Assembly: GCA_902619165.1 (NCBI GenBank) | Contig: CACNDI010000005.1 | Span: 62,001-126,000, forward strand | Length of the DNA stretch: 64,000 nucleotides | Reading direction: 5' to 3' | Source of the DNA: an uncultured Alphaproteobacteria bacterium | GTDB lineage: Bacteria > Pseudomonadota > Alphaproteobacteria > Rhodobacterales > Rhodobacteraceae | Shown here: positions 25,675-34,923 of the stretch, one piece after another | How the letters are laid out: every line of letters starts with the position of its first letter | How positions within the stretch are numbered: the first letter of the stretch is position 1 | The notes under the pieces: generated by a model | Database searches by the model: none | Told to the model about the DNA's origin: nothing | Seen by the model: the letters and a program-made list of their open reading frames with translations, nothing else | Made by a program: the position numbers and the translations under genes

Positions 25675-26715
25675 CTATTTAGAGTAAACTCTGCTAATTC
25701 TTTCACCCAAATTCACTAGCACTTCATGACTAATGGTTTTACAGTCTTTTGCGAAATCATCAACTTGATATTCAGGTGAAAATACACAAAGATATCTAGG
25801 GGTTTGGGGTAAATTTGAAATATCTACTGTAACAAGATCCATAGAAATTCTACCTATTATGGGGCATGGTATGTTTCCATAGAATAATTTACCTATGTTA
25901 CTTAGTGTTCTTGGTAAACCGTCTGCATATCCCATTGCCAGAGTAGCAACTTTCATCTTGTGTTTAGCTTTGTATGTAAAGTTATAACCAACTTGCATAT
26001 TTTTATCTATAATAAAGTCTTGAAGGACTGGAACCTTTATTTGAATAACTTCTTTCAATCCATTATTCCTAATCCCTCCGTATAATCCAATACCAGGCCT
26101 GACCATATCAAAGTGGAACTCTTTCCCTAATAAAGTTCCATGGCTTGCTGACATACTTAGACGGATGTTAGGTAAAAAATTACATAATTTAATAAATAGG
26201 TCTTTTTGTACTTTATTTTCTTTATTGGATGTATCGTCTGCACAAGCTAAATGTGACAAAATCAAATTCAATGGTAACGATTTTATTAGATCGATGTTTT
26301 CTAGAAGAGATTGGCTATCCAGTCCTAAGCGATTCATACCAGTGTTTAGTTGAATGGCAACCTTTTGTGTTTTATTAAATATTTCAATAAATTTTTGGGC
26401 TTCTAAAATGTTATTAATGATTGGCGTAATGTTATGTTCTCTATAAAGATTAGATTTCAGAAAATCAAATCCATTTAAAGTGAATATTTCACAATCCCTT
26501 GAGTAGCTCCTTACCTTTATTGCTTCAGAAATAGTAGCTGTAAAAAAACTTCTTACGCCATATCGCTCAATTTCAGGGACTATTTTTGCTATGCCTAGGC
26601 CATAAGCGTCTGATTTAACGACAGCCGATAGCTCAGTGTTTTTTTTTATTATCCTTTGAAAAAATTTGATGTTACTTGTTAAATTGGCAAGATTAATATG
26701 AAGTTCAGGAGACAA
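25675..26715 (-). CDS. alr: Alanine racemase
   Basis: 346-residue PLP enzyme that makes D-alanine for peptidoglycan. The Schiff-base lysine is Lys34 in 'AVVKSDAYGLG'; the phosphate-binding and catalytic region includes 'MVRPGIGLYGG', 'VGYNFTYKA' with the expected catalytic tyrosine area, and 'CPIIGRISMDLVTVD'. Length is slightly short but domains are complete, ending at 'GERISRVYSK'. It lies 15 bases after dnaB, a conserved alphaproteobacterial neighbourhood. Confidence 0.94.
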   Translation of the reverse strand: MSPELHINLANLTSNIKFFQRIIKKNTELSAVVKSDAYGLGIAKIVPEIERYGVRSFFTATISEAIKVRSYSRDCEIFTLNGFDFLKSNLYREHNITPIINNILEAQKFIEIFNKTQKVAIQLNTGMNRLGLDSQSLLENIDLIKSLPLNLILSHLACADDTSNKENKVQKDLFIKLCNFLPNIRLSMSASHGTLLGKEFHFDMVRPGIGLYGGIRNNGLKEVIQIKVPVLQDFIIDKNMQVGYNFTYKAKHKMKVATLAMGYADGLPRTLSNIGKLFYGNIPCPIIGRISMDLVTVDISNLPQTPRYLCVFSPEYQVDDFAKDCKTISHEVLVNLGERISRVYSK

Positions 26716-26730
26716 TTATTATCCTAAGTC

Positions 26731-28179
26731 TCAATTTTTGACTTGATGGCTCTTTGCCAAATTACCAAATCGTGTAAAACGTCCATCAAAAGCTAAATCA
26801 ACTGTACCAACGGGACCGTGGCGTTGCTTTCCAATTATTAACTCTGCTTTTCCATGAATTTGTTCCATTTCCTCTTGCCACTTTATAAGTGCATCAAGGT
26901 CTTGATCACCTGGCTTTTCCCTCTCTTTATAATACTCTTCTCGAAATATAAACAAAACTACATCAGCATCTTGTTCAATGGAACCACTCTCCCGTAGATC
27001 TGCAAGCTGTGGTCTTTTATCATCTCTATTTTCCACTTGCCGAGAGAGTTGAGATAAAGCTAAGACAGGTATATTCAATTCTTTTGCAATTGCTTTAAGC
27101 CCTTGAGTTATTTCAGCAATTTCATTAACTCTGTTTTCTCTGTTTGATGAAGCTCGTATTAATTGAAGATAATCTATTATCAAAAAATCAAGGCCATGTG
27201 TTCTTTTTAGCCTTCTAGCTTTAGATGCTATGCTTGATATTAAAAGTGCAGGAGTATCATCTATAAAAAATTTACTTTGATCCAGTGAACGAGCAGCATC
27301 CACAAACTGATTAAATTCATTTTCGGATAGCTCACCTCTTCTAATCTGTTCTGAAGGAATTTTGCTTATATCAGATAAAATTCTTGTGGCGAGTTGTGCT
27401 GAGGACATTTCAAGTGAAAAGAAGCCAACACTAGAAGCTTTGCCATATTTCTTATAATTCGCAATCGACGCATTATATGCGATGTTTGTTGCCAAAGCGG
27501 TTTTTCCCATAGATGGTCGTCCAGCAAGAATTATCAAATCTGAATTCTGTAACCCTCCTAATTTTTTGTCTATGTCGATAAATCCAGAAGGTATACCGGA
27601 TACGCCTTGTATGTCTGAGTCGAAAGCTCTGTTAGCCAATTCGATTGCCTCAGTTGCAGCTTTAACAAGAGGCTCAAAGCTTTTTGATTGAGTACCATTT
27701 GACGCCACATCATAAAGAGATTGTTCTGCTTTTGTTATAAGTTGAGCAGGGACTGTTTCCTCTGTTATTTTTTTTGCGTCAAGAATTATTTCGTTTCCAA
27801 TATCAACGAGTTTTCTTCTAACCGCTAGATCATATAAAGCATTTGCATAGTCTTTTGCCGCATAGGCGCTTATAGCCATCGCAGACAAGTCAGTAAGCAA
27901 AGAAGGAACGTCTACATTATGGAAATCTTCGTCTGAGTCTAGATATGGTTTTAAAGTAATAGGTGAGACAATCAGCCCTTTTTTTGTTCTAGATGCGATA
28001 TGGGTGAATATTTTTTTATTTATTCCGTCATAGAAATGATCTTCATCAATAATGGATTCAATCTCCCCTAAAACTTCACTATTTACTAATAGCAAACCTA
28101 GCAGAGCTTGCTCGGCTTCAAGATTAAAAGTGGAAGCTTTGTCGACATCCGCCGTTTGATCAAGTTTAACATTATCCAT
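26731..28179 (-). CDS. dnaB: Replicative DNA helicase DnaB
   Basis: 482-residue hexameric helicase of the replication fork. The N-terminal domain ('NLEAEQALLGLLLVNSEVLG') is followed by the RecA-like ATPase with Walker A 'GRPSMGKTALATNIA', Walker B 'FLIIDYLQLIR' and the conserved 'LALSQLSRQVENR'. No intein interrupts it. The start is placed at the ATG 28179 (weak GGTGAG site); a GTG three codons upstream is possible. First gene after rplI in the usual order. Confidence 0.96.
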   Translation of the reverse strand: MDNVKLDQTADVDKASTFNLEAEQALLGLLLVNSEVLGEIESIIDEDHFYDGINKKIFTHIASRTKKGLIVSPITLKPYLDSDEDFHNVDVPSLLTDLSAMAISAYAAKDYANALYDLAVRRKLVDIGNEIILDAKKITEETVPAQLITKAEQSLYDVASNGTQSKSFEPLVKAATEAIELANRAFDSDIQGVSGIPSGFIDIDKKLGGLQNSDLIILAGRPSMGKTALATNIAYNASIANYKKYGKASSVGFFSLEMSSAQLATRILSDISKIPSEQIRRGELSENEFNQFVDAARSLDQSKFFIDDTPALLISSIASKARRLKRTHGLDFLIIDYLQLIRASSNRENRVNEIAEITQGLKAIAKELNIPVLALSQLSRQVENRDDKRPQLADLRESGSIEQDADVVLFIFREEYYKEREKPGDQDLDALIKWQEEMEQIHGKAELIIGKQRHGPVGTVDLAFDGRFTRFGNLAKSHQVKN

Positions 28180-28195
28180 TAGTCTCACCGCGGAT

Positions 28196-28225
28196 AGTAT
28201 ATACTAACTCTTTTTTTTTCACCAA
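28196..28225 (-). promoter_or_regulatory. Candidate promoter for dnaB
   Basis: On the minus strand TTGGTG (28225-28220) and TATACT (28201-28196) are separated by 18 bases within the 110-base rplI-dnaB gap, 16 bases before the dnaB ATG. The spacer is A-rich. This would let dnaB-alr-mlaEF be expressed apart from the ribosomal genes. Confidence 0.4.
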
Positions 28226-28298
28226 GTTAATTATGCCTACAATCGCTATTTCATAGTGTTACGCTTGTTGGGTTTAGTATCTTATATTGATTAGCAGA

Positions 28299-28934
28299 TT
28301 ATTCTTTTCCGCTTTGCTCGGGTAATTTATTTTCAGAGCTGGCTTCTTCTTTTACTTCTTCAGAGATAGTCTCTTCAGTTTTCAGTGAAACACCATCATC
28401 AAGGAGACTTTCGTTAAGCTCCGCATTAATTACACTGGAGCCGTCGTGATCTGCGTCCCTTTTATCTTCTATATCCGGTGTAGTGTCCCCTAAGCTCCGC
28501 ACCACTTTCAATTTTATTTTGCTTTCAACTTCAGGATGCAAAATAACATTCATGTCGAATAATCCTAACTCTTTTATGGGTTTGTCTAAAGCTATTTGTC
28601 TTCTGCTAAGTATTATCCCATTTTCACCAATGAGGTTTGATATGTCTCTCGTAGTGACCGATCCATACAATATTCCCGTATCAGATGCTGATCTGACAAT
28701 GGTCAAATTCAAAGATTCTACTTTTGCTCGTATTTTCTCTGCTTTTTCAATCTCGTCCTTATTTTTCTCTAGCAATTTTGCTTTTGTAGTTTCAAAAACC
28801 GCCTTGTTTTCTTTCGTTGCTCTCAAAGCTTTACCACTAGGAATAAGATAGTTTCTACCAAACCCTGGCTTTACTTCAACTGTATCACCTATATTTCCTA
28901 ATTTATTAATCTTTTGAAGTAATATTATTTCCAT
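28299..28934 (-). CDS. rplI: 50S ribosomal protein bL9 with acidic C-terminal extension
   Basis: Large-subunit protein. The N-terminal domain has the signature 'GNIGDTVEVKPGFGRNYLIPSG', followed by the connecting helix and the C-terminal domain ending near residue 148 ('SKIKLKVVRS'). The chain then continues for about 60 residues that are very acidic (19 Asp/Glu) and likely disordered, giving 211 aa against about 150 in E. coli. Extended bL9 proteins are known in alphaproteobacteria. Third gene of the rpsF-rpsR-rplI operon, eight bases after rpsR. Confidence 0.95.
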   Translation of the reverse strand: MEIILLQKINKLGNIGDTVEVKPGFGRNYLIPSGKALRATKENKAVFETTKAKLLEKNKDEIEKAEKIRAKVESLNLTIVRSASDTGILYGSVTTRDISNLIGENGIILSRRQIALDKPIKELGLFDMNVILHPEVESKIKLKVVRSLGDTTPDIEDKRDADHDGSSVINAELNESLLDDGVSLKTEETISEEVKEEASSENKLPEQSGKE

Positions 28935-28942
28935 GCTAAAGC

Positions 28943-29206
28943 CTATTTGACTGCATAAGGCAACAAGCCTAAAAATCTGGCTCGTTTTATTGCGATTGCA
29001 AGTTCTCTTTGTTTTTTAGTTGAAACCGCAGTAATTCTAGAAGGTATGATTTTCCCTCTTTCTGAAATAAATTTTTGAAGAGTCCTCACATCCTTGTAGT
29101 CGATAGGTTGAGCTCCTTTTTCGGAGAACGGACAACTTTTTTGACGCCTAAAATAGTGTTTATTATTATTGTTTTGAGATCTTTTGTCATTATACCTTTT
29201 TTCCAT
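28943..29206 (-). CDS. rpsR: 30S ribosomal protein bS18
   Basis: 87-residue small-subunit protein that pairs with bS6. The core '[24 protein letters not shown]' and the basic C-terminus '[21 protein letters not shown]' are typical. The start is the ATG at 29206; the ORF-track start at 29212 is TTG. It follows rpsF by six bases. Confidence 0.96.
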   Translation of the reverse strand: MEKRYNDKRSQNNNNKHYFRRQKSCPFSEKGAQPIDYKDVRTLQKFISERGKIIPSRITAVSTKKQRELAIAIKRARFLGLLPYAVK

Positions 29207-29212
29207 ACCCAA

Positions 29213-29560
29213 TCAAACCCTCTCCTCGGCGTCTTTATTCATACTGTTCATCATGATTGAATCATCATCTTTATGCTCTTTAACCTTAACAGTTAAAAAT
29301 CTCATAATATCTTCATGGATGTTCATCAAACGCTCCATCTCAGCTACGGCTTTTGCTTCACTATTTGATTTAAACATAAAATAATGACCCTTTCTATTTT
29401 TATTCATTCTGTAAGCTATTGATCTTAATCCCCAATATTCACTTCCAATTACATTTCCACCATTCTCATTAAGGGTGCCTTTAAATTCTTCTGCCAGAGC
29501 CTCGGCTTGTACAGATGTTAAATCTTGTCTACAAATAAAAACGTGTTCGTAATTGGGCAT
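29213..29560 (-). CDS. rpsF: 30S ribosomal protein bS6
   Basis: 115-residue small-subunit protein. Family blocks are 'YEHVFICRQDLTSVQAEAL', 'GLRSIAYRMNKNRKGHYFMF' and 'NIHEDIMRFLTVKV', with a short acidic tail. The start is at 29560, supported by AAAGGA at a spacing of about six; the TTG at 29587 in the ORF track is not needed. First gene of rpsF-rpsR-rplI. I looked for the CCG-type S6:S18-binding leader described for this operon in other bacteria and did not see a convincing one. Confidence 0.96.
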   Translation of the reverse strand: MPNYEHVFICRQDLTSVQAEALAEEFKGTLNENGGNVIGSEYWGLRSIAYRMNKNRKGHYFMFKSNSEAKAVAEMERLMNIHEDIMRFLTVKVKEHKDDDSIMMNSMNKDAEERV

Positions 29561-29594
29561 TCGAAATCCTTTAAAAAAGTTGGTCAAAAATTGT

Positions 29595-29624
29595 TATATA
29601 CAGCAAAAATAAAAAAGCAAGCAA
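29595..29624 (-). promoter_or_regulatory. Candidate promoter for the rpsF operon
   Basis: On the minus strand TTGCTT (29624-29619) and TATATA (29600-29595) have an 18-base spacer and lie 35 bases before the rpsF ATG, in the divergent gap with fabD. A fair sigma70 match. Confidence 0.4.
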
Positions 29625-29708
29625 ACAGTTGCATTGTTTAAACGATTATTTTGGTATAAACATTAGTACAATGCAATTATTCTAAGACCAAATGCGAGGA
29701 AAAAGGAT

Positions 29709-30656
29709 ATGAAAAAAGCTTTTTTGTTTCCAGGCCAAGGATCACAATTTATAGGTATGGGTCAAGAATTAGCTGGCCAGTTTGAGGTGGCCAAAGATGT
29801 TTTTATGGAAGTTGATGAAGCTCTTGGAGAAAAGCTGTCTGCATTGATGTTTAGAGGCGATATTAAAGAATTAACATTAACAAAAAATGCTCAACCCGCC
29901 ATTATGGCAGTTTCCATTGCTATTTTGAGGGTCATGTCATCCAATGGGTTGGATTTTAAAACAATTGATCTTTTAGCTGGGCATTCATTAGGAGAATATA
30001 GTGCCCTTTGCGCCTCAGGGGTAGTTTCTCTAAGGGATACTGCCATAGTATTAAGGAAAAGGGGTATAGCTATGCAAAACGCAGTCTCTGAAGGTAAAGG
30101 TTCAATGGCCGCTGTCTTAGGCTTGACTAGTGAAATGGTAAACGAATTTATAATTACAAGCAAATGTGACAACCATTTGATCCAAGTAGCAAACGACAAT
30201 GACCCTTCACAAGTGGTTATCTCCGGCGAAAAGAAAGAAGTAGAAAAGTTTTCTGATTTTCTAAAAGACAAAAACGCGAAGAGAATTATTAGCCTTCCAG
30301 TATCTGCCCCTTTTCACTCTCCTCTTATGAAACCTGCTGCTTTAACAATGGAATCTGAACTGAGAAAGGTAAATTTTTCAAACCCAATAGTTCCAATTAT
30401 TCAGAATGTTGATTTAAGCATATTACGTTCAACTGAGGGGTTAGTAGATAGGTTAGTCAAACAGATTTGTGGAACAGTAAGATGGAGAGAGAGTTTAATA
30501 AAGATGGCAGACCATTTTGAAATAAAAAACTTTTTTGAAATAGGCCCAGGTAAAGTATTGGCCAGCACTGTGAAAAGAACAATTCCTAATGCAAACGTCC
30601 TTTCGGTAGGCCTGGCTCCTCAAATCGATCAAGCTTTGGAGATGATAAGTGACTAA
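29709..30656 (+). CDS. fabD: Malonyl-CoA:ACP transacylase
   Basis: 315-residue enzyme that loads malonate onto acyl carrier protein for fatty-acid elongation. The N-terminal 'FPGQGSQFIGMG', nucleophile Ser93 in 'GHSLGEYSA', and the catalytic His in 'PVSAPFHSPLM' near residue 200 are present. An AGGAAAAAGGA site precedes the ATG. It overlaps fabG by eight bases and opens the fabD-fabG-acpP-fabF-mltG cluster. Divergent from rpsF. Confidence 0.96.
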   Translation: MKKAFLFPGQGSQFIGMGQELAGQFEVAKDVFMEVDEALGEKLSALMFRGDIKELTLTKNAQPAIMAVSIAILRVMSSNGLDFKTIDLLAGHSLGEYSALCASGVVSLRDTAIVLRKRGIAMQNAVSEGKGSMAAVLGLTSEMVNEFIITSKCDNHLIQVANDNDPSQVVISGEKKEVEKFSDFLKDKNAKRIISLPVSAPFHSPLMKPAALTMESELRKVNFSNPIVPIIQNVDLSILRSTEGLVDRLVKQICGTVRWRESLIKMADHFEIKNFFEIGPGKVLASTVKRTIPNANVLSVGLAPQIDQALEMISD

Positions 30657-31392
30657 TGTGGAAAACTTAAATATTCTAATTACCGGTGCAACTGGAGGAA
30701 TAGGAACTAGCTTATCTAAGGCATTTGCTTCAACAAAAGCTAATCTCTTTCTTGTTGGATCTTCTGCAGAGAAAATATCCAAGTTACGAAATGAACTGCC
30801 AACTAGAGAGAATATTAACTATTTTTCCGTTGATTTAGGTGAAAGAGAAAATGTAAGTCACTTTTGTGACTTAATAATTGAGAAATACGGAGGAATTAGC
30901 ATTATTGTTAATAATGCGGGTATTACTGAAGATAATCTTTTTATGAGAATGACTGATAATGCTTGGGATAAGGTTTTTGCAATTAATCTCGATGCATCAA
31001 TGGTAATTTGCAGAAAGTTCATTCGAGGGATGATAAAAAATAAATGGGGGAGAATAGTAAATATTTCGTCTGTGGTTGCGGCAACGGGTAATCCGGGGCA
31101 AAGCAATTATGTAGCGGCCAAAAGTGCATTAAATGGGCTGACAAAATCATTGGCATTAGAAGTTGCAACAAGAGGCATTACCGTAAACTGCATATCACCA
31201 GGTTTTATTGATACAGCTATGACGGCTAAATTGACAGATGATCAAAAGTTGAAAATAACTAAAAGGATTCCGATAGGCAGAATGGGGACTGGTGATGATG
31301 TATCAGCTTTGGTTTTATTTCTCGTGACTAATGAAGCAGGTTATATTACTGGGCAAAACATACACGTTAATGGAGGCCTTTTCCTAACATAG
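30649..31392 (+). CDS. fabG: 3-oxoacyl-ACP reductase
   Basis: 247-residue SDR that reduces 3-oxoacyl-ACP with NADPH. It has 'TGATGGIG', 'NNAGIT', the catalytic serine in 'NISSVVAATGNPGQ' and YxxxK in 'NYVAAK', and ends with 'GQNIHVNGG'. Translation starts at GTG 30649, inside the end of fabD, with GGAG seven bases upstream, so it is coupled to fabD. Position between fabD and acpP makes the assignment firm. Confidence 0.95.
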   Translation: MTNVENLNILITGATGGIGTSLSKAFASTKANLFLVGSSAEKISKLRNELPTRENINYFSVDLGERENVSHFCDLIIEKYGGISIIVNNAGITEDNLFMRMTDNAWDKVFAINLDASMVICRKFIRGMIKNKWGRIVNISSVVAATGNPGQSNYVAAKSALNGLTKSLALEVATRGITVNCISPGFIDTAMTAKLTDDQKLKITKRIPIGRMGTGDDVSALVLFLVTNEAGYITGQNIHVNGGLFLT

Positions 31393-31540
31393 AGAGTTTT
31401 TCTTCATCTAACTCTAAAATTTTCCAGATAAGTATTGCTTGTTTTCATAATTATGTATAAAAGAAAAAATTATCGAAAAATCGACCATTTTCGTAACATA
31501 AAACAGGCCGAATAATGTGTAAGATGATGAGGAGGTTAAT

Positions 31541-31774
31541 ATGAGTGATGTTGTAGACAGAGTTAAAAAAATAGTTGTAGAGCATTTGAGTGTAGAAGAA
31601 AGCTCGATATCAGATGGTTCTTCTTTTATAGATGATTTGGGCGCGGATAGCCTTGACACTGTGGAGCTGGTGATGGCTTTTGAAGAAGAATTTGGTATAG
31701 AAATTCCGGATGATGCAGCTGAAACTATCCAGACTGTAGGTGATGCTGTAAAGTTCATCGAAGAAAACTCTTAA
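31541..31774 (+). CDS. acpP: Acyl carrier protein
   Basis: 77-residue acidic carrier. The phosphopantetheine serine is Ser37 in '[12 protein letters not shown]'. A strong GAGGAGG ribosome site and its own 148-base leader suggest high, partly independent expression; a possible promoter there (TTGCTT, 15 bases, TATAAA around 31435-31461) has a short spacer and is only suggestive. Located between fabG and fabF as usual. Confidence 0.97.
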   Translation: MSDVVDRVKKIVVEHLSVEESSISDGSSFIDDLGADSLDTVELVMAFEEEFGIEIPDDAAETIQTVGDAVKFIEENS

Positions 31775-31813
31775 GGTGCCTGAAATTCGGATCACCACAT
31801 TATATAGAAAAGC

Positions 31814-33073
31814 ATGAGACGCGTTGCAGTAACTGGAATGGGATTATTAACCCCACTTGGATGCGGTGTCGAAATAGTCTGGAATAGACTGTTAAAAGGG
31901 GACTCATCAGCAACGAAGATAACGAAATTTGACCCATCGGATTATTCTACCAGTTATGCTTGTGAAATCCCTTTTGGTGATGACTCAGAAGAAAAATTTA
32001 ATCCCGACGAGTGGATGAATGCAAAAGATAGAAGGAAAGTTGATGACTTCATTCTCTACGGTATTTGCGCAGCGGATCAAGCAGTAAAAGATGCAGGTTG
32101 GACTCCTGATAAAGAAGAAGACTTACTTCGAACTGGCGTAATGATAGGCTCTGGTATAGGTGGTCTTCAATCTATAGGAGATACTGCTAATTTGATTAAA
32201 GATAAGGGACCGAGGAGGGTTTCTCCTTTCTTTATACCCGGTGCGTTGATTAATTTGATCTCTGGTCAGGTCTCAATAAGATATGGCTTCAAGGGGCCAA
32301 ACCATTCTGTGGTAACAGCCTGTTCAACGGGAGCACATGCTATCGGTGATGCTGCTAGGTTTATTATATCGGGGGAAGCCGATGTGATGATAGCTGGTGG
32401 AGCTGAAAGCCCTATAACAGAACTGGGGATAGCTGGGTTCAATGCATGTAAGGCTTTATCTACAAAATTTGGAGAAGATCCAAGTATTGCAAGTAGGCCA
32501 TATGATGTTGATAGAGATGGATTTGTTATGGGAGAGGGTGCAGGGATAGTGGTTCTAGAGGAGCTTGAGCATGCAAAAAAAAGAGGAGCTAAAATATATT
32601 GTGAGGTTTTGGGTTATGGGCTGACTGGAGACGCATACCATATTACCGCGCCTCCGCCAGATGGAGATGGTGGCAAAAGATCGATGACCGCAGCACTCAA
32701 AAGCAGTCAATCAAATATTTCTGATATTGACTACATTAATGCTCACGGTACGTCTACTATGGCTGATACCATAGAATTAAGTGCCGTCGAGTCACTAGCT
32801 ATGAATGATGCAAACAAAATATCTATGTCCTCAACAAAATCATCAATTGGTCACTTACTAGGTGCTGCTGGATCGGTCGAAGCTATTTTTTCAATATTAT
32901 CAATCCGAGATCAAATTGTTCCACCAACTATAAATCTTGAAAAACCAGCTGTTGATACTAAAATTGATTTAGTTCCAAGGCATGCGCGGGAAAGAAAAGT
33001 TAATAGAGCTTTATCAAACTCCTTCGGATTCGGCGGCACCAACGCATCTTTAGTGGTAGGAAGACTAAATTAG
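31814..33073 (+). CDS. fabF: 3-oxoacyl-ACP synthase II
   Basis: 419-residue condensing enzyme extending fatty acids by two carbons. The active-site triad is visible: Cys170 in 'VVTACSTGAHAIG', His in 'INAHGTSTMADT' and His in 'SIGHLLGAAGS'. The C-terminal 'NSFGFGGTNASLV' block is intact. It follows acpP by 39 bases and precedes mltG by 21, the conserved order. Confidence 0.97.
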   Translation: MRRVAVTGMGLLTPLGCGVEIVWNRLLKGDSSATKITKFDPSDYSTSYACEIPFGDDSEEKFNPDEWMNAKDRRKVDDFILYGICAADQAVKDAGWTPDKEEDLLRTGVMIGSGIGGLQSIGDTANLIKDKGPRRVSPFFIPGALINLISGQVSIRYGFKGPNHSVVTACSTGAHAIGDAARFIISGEADVMIAGGAESPITELGIAGFNACKALSTKFGEDPSIASRPYDVDRDGFVMGEGAGIVVLEELEHAKKRGAKIYCEVLGYGLTGDAYHITAPPPDGDGGKRSMTAALKSSQSNISDIDYINAHGTSTMADTIELSAVESLAMNDANKISMSSTKSSIGHLLGAAGSVEAIFSILSIRDQIVPPTINLEKPAVDTKIDLVPRHARERKVNRALSNSFGFGGTNASLVVGRLN

Positions 33074-33094
33074 AAATTCCTGCAAAAATTTTTA

Positions 33095-34072
33095 ATGGCT
33101 ACTTTTTTTTCTAACGTTTTATGCATATTTTTAGCTTGTTTAATTTCTGTTTATATTGCTATAACTAGTCTCGAACTCTACTATGAAAAGTCGGGCCCAA
33201 GTGATCAAGAGCAAATATTGATAATAAAAAAGGGTCAAAGTGTCGTAAATATTGCCAATCACTTAAGAGAACTAAATCTAATTAAAAATCGCATGGTCTT
33301 TATTCTTGTTGTGAGGCTTAAGGGCTTTAATAACAAAATCAAGTTTGGAGAATATATGATTCCAAAAACTGCCTCTATTAAAGATATTTTAGATACAGTG
33401 ATTACTGGAGTATCGATCCAAAATAAAATCACGATTCCCGAGGGTCTTAGCACGATTTCAGTAATACATCGGATAAATAATGACCCAAGGATTAAAGGCG
33501 ATTTGATTAGTTTTAGCGAAGAGGGTATGCTTGCTCCCAATACATACAACTTTGATATTACCACCAAGAAAAAAGATCTCTTTTTAAAAATGAGAAGAAA
33601 TCAAGAAAGGATTTTAGAAGCTGCGTGGGATAATAGGGATCCTGATTTGCCACTGAAAAATGCTTTGGAGCTCTTAATTTTGGCATCTATAGTGGAAAAG
33701 GAAGCTAGTAAAAAGGAGGACAAAAAAAAAGTTGCTTCCGTATTTTTAAATCGTTTGAAAAAAAAGATGAGATTGCAATCTGATCCAACCGTTGTTTATA
33801 GTTTAACAAACGGAAGAGAGTCGCTGAATAGAGAGCTTAATAGAGATGATCTTAAAACAAAGTCCCCCTTTAATACATATAAAATTGATGGCCTTCCACC
33901 TAGCCCAATTTGTAATCCAAGCAAGTCATCAATTCATGCGGTTTCAAATCCTCTTAAAACAGACTTCTTGTTTTTTGTTGCCAATGGAGAGGGAGGGCAT
34001 AATTTTTCAAATAATCTCAAGCAGCATAACAGGTTTGTTAAAGAGTATAGAAGATTGAAGATAGAAAATTGA
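33095..34072 (+). CDS. mltG: Endolytic murein transglycosylase MltG
   Basis: 325-residue inner-membrane lytic transglycosylase that cuts nascent glycan strands and helps set their length. One N-terminal membrane helix (about 5-27), a LysM-like subdomain ('LIIKKGQSVVNIANHL'), and the YceG catalytic domain with Glu201 in 'ASIVEKEA' and 'LQSDPTVVYSL', 'SPFNTYKIDGLPPSPICNP'. Located directly after fabF as in most alphaproteobacteria. Confidence 0.95.
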   Translation: MATFFSNVLCIFLACLISVYIAITSLELYYEKSGPSDQEQILIIKKGQSVVNIANHLRELNLIKNRMVFILVVRLKGFNNKIKFGEYMIPKTASIKDILDTVITGVSIQNKITIPEGLSTISVIHRINNDPRIKGDLISFSEEGMLAPNTYNFDITTKKKDLFLKMRRNQERILEAAWDNRDPDLPLKNALELLILASIVEKEASKKEDKKKVASVFLNRLKKKMRLQSDPTVVYSLTNGRESLNRELNRDDLKTKSPFNTYKIDGLPPSPICNPSKSSIHAVSNPLKTDFLFFVANGEGGHNFSNNLKQHNRFVKEYRRLKIEN

Positions 34073-34109
34073 TTTTTAAACATAATTATGTTGTTAATAA
34101 GAAACATTT

Positions 34110-34922
34110 ATGGAGGCATTGTTATTGAAGCAAAGTAATATAAAAATAAAAAAGATTTGGGAAACAATCTGCAAGGAAGCTCAGGTATCCTTGAAGAAAA
34201 CTAATCATATGAAAAAATATTTTAAAAACAACATTTTGGGTCAAAGTAGCTTCGGCGATGCACTGTCGCACATCATCGCTGTTAAGGTTTCTAACGCTGA
34301 TTTTGAAGTAGGACATCTCATTCCAATACTTCAAAAGCAAATCAGTGATTTTCCTTATATATGTGATTACGCAGTGGATGACTTAATTGCCTTTTATGAA
34401 AGAGATCCTGCGTGCCATTGGTTTTATCAACCTTTTCTTTTTTACAAAGGATATATTGCTTTACAAGCACATCGAATAGCGAATGCACTTTACAATAGTG
34501 GAGACATAGATTTTTCTTTTTATTTACAAATGAGAGTATCTGAGGTTTTCAGTATAGACATTCATCCCGGTGCAACAATAGGTAAGGGAATTATGTTCGA
34601 TCATGCTCATAATCTTGTTATTGGAGAAACGGCTATAGTTGGGGATAATGTCTCTGTTTTGCATTCTGTAACTCTAGGTGGTACCGGAAAAGTTCGGGGT
34701 GACAGACACCCGAAGATAGGAAATAATGTTTTGATCGGAGCTGGCGCGAAAATATTGGGTAATATTTCGATTGGAGAGTGCTCTAGAGTAGCTGCTGGTT
34801 CGTTGGTCTTGAAATCAGTGGCTTCTTTTACGACAGTAGCAGGGGTACCCGCTAAAGTGGTGGGAAGTTCAGGGTGTCCAGAGCCATCAAAAACGATGGA
34901 CCAAATTTTAAACAAAAATTAG
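34110..34922 (+). CDS. cysE: Serine O-acetyltransferase
   Basis: 270-residue enzyme that makes O-acetylserine for cysteine synthesis. The N-terminal helical domain ('DPACHWFYQPFLFYKGYIALQAHRIA', part of the family block) is followed by a left-handed beta-helix with hexapeptide repeats; the catalytic Asp-His pair is in 'GIMFDHAHNLVIGE', and 'VTLGGTGKVRGDRHPKIG' is the CoA loop region. The C-terminal tail is short. It is monocistronic in appearance and ends two bases before the convergent E2 gene. Confidence 0.95.
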   Translation: MEALLLKQSNIKIKKIWETICKEAQVSLKKTNHMKKYFKNNILGQSSFGDALSHIIAVKVSNADFEVGHLIPILQKQISDFPYICDYAVDDLIAFYERDPACHWFYQPFLFYKGYIALQAHRIANALYNSGDIDFSFYLQMRVSEVFSIDIHPGATIGKGIMFDHAHNLVIGETAIVGDNVSVLHSVTLGGTGKVRGDRHPKIGNNVLIGAGAKILGNISIGECSRVAAGSLVLKSVASFTTVAGVPAKVVGSSGCPEPSKTMDQILNKN

Positions 34923-34923
34923 T

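Noticed and set aside
29561-29708. bS6:bS18-binding leader RNA before rpsF
   Set aside because: The expected CCG-containing structured motif is not visible in the short AT-rich leader; only small chance hairpins are present.
29891-30271. 126-residue minus-strand ORF opposite fabD
   Set aside because: Completely within fabD, no ribosome site, no recognisable domain.
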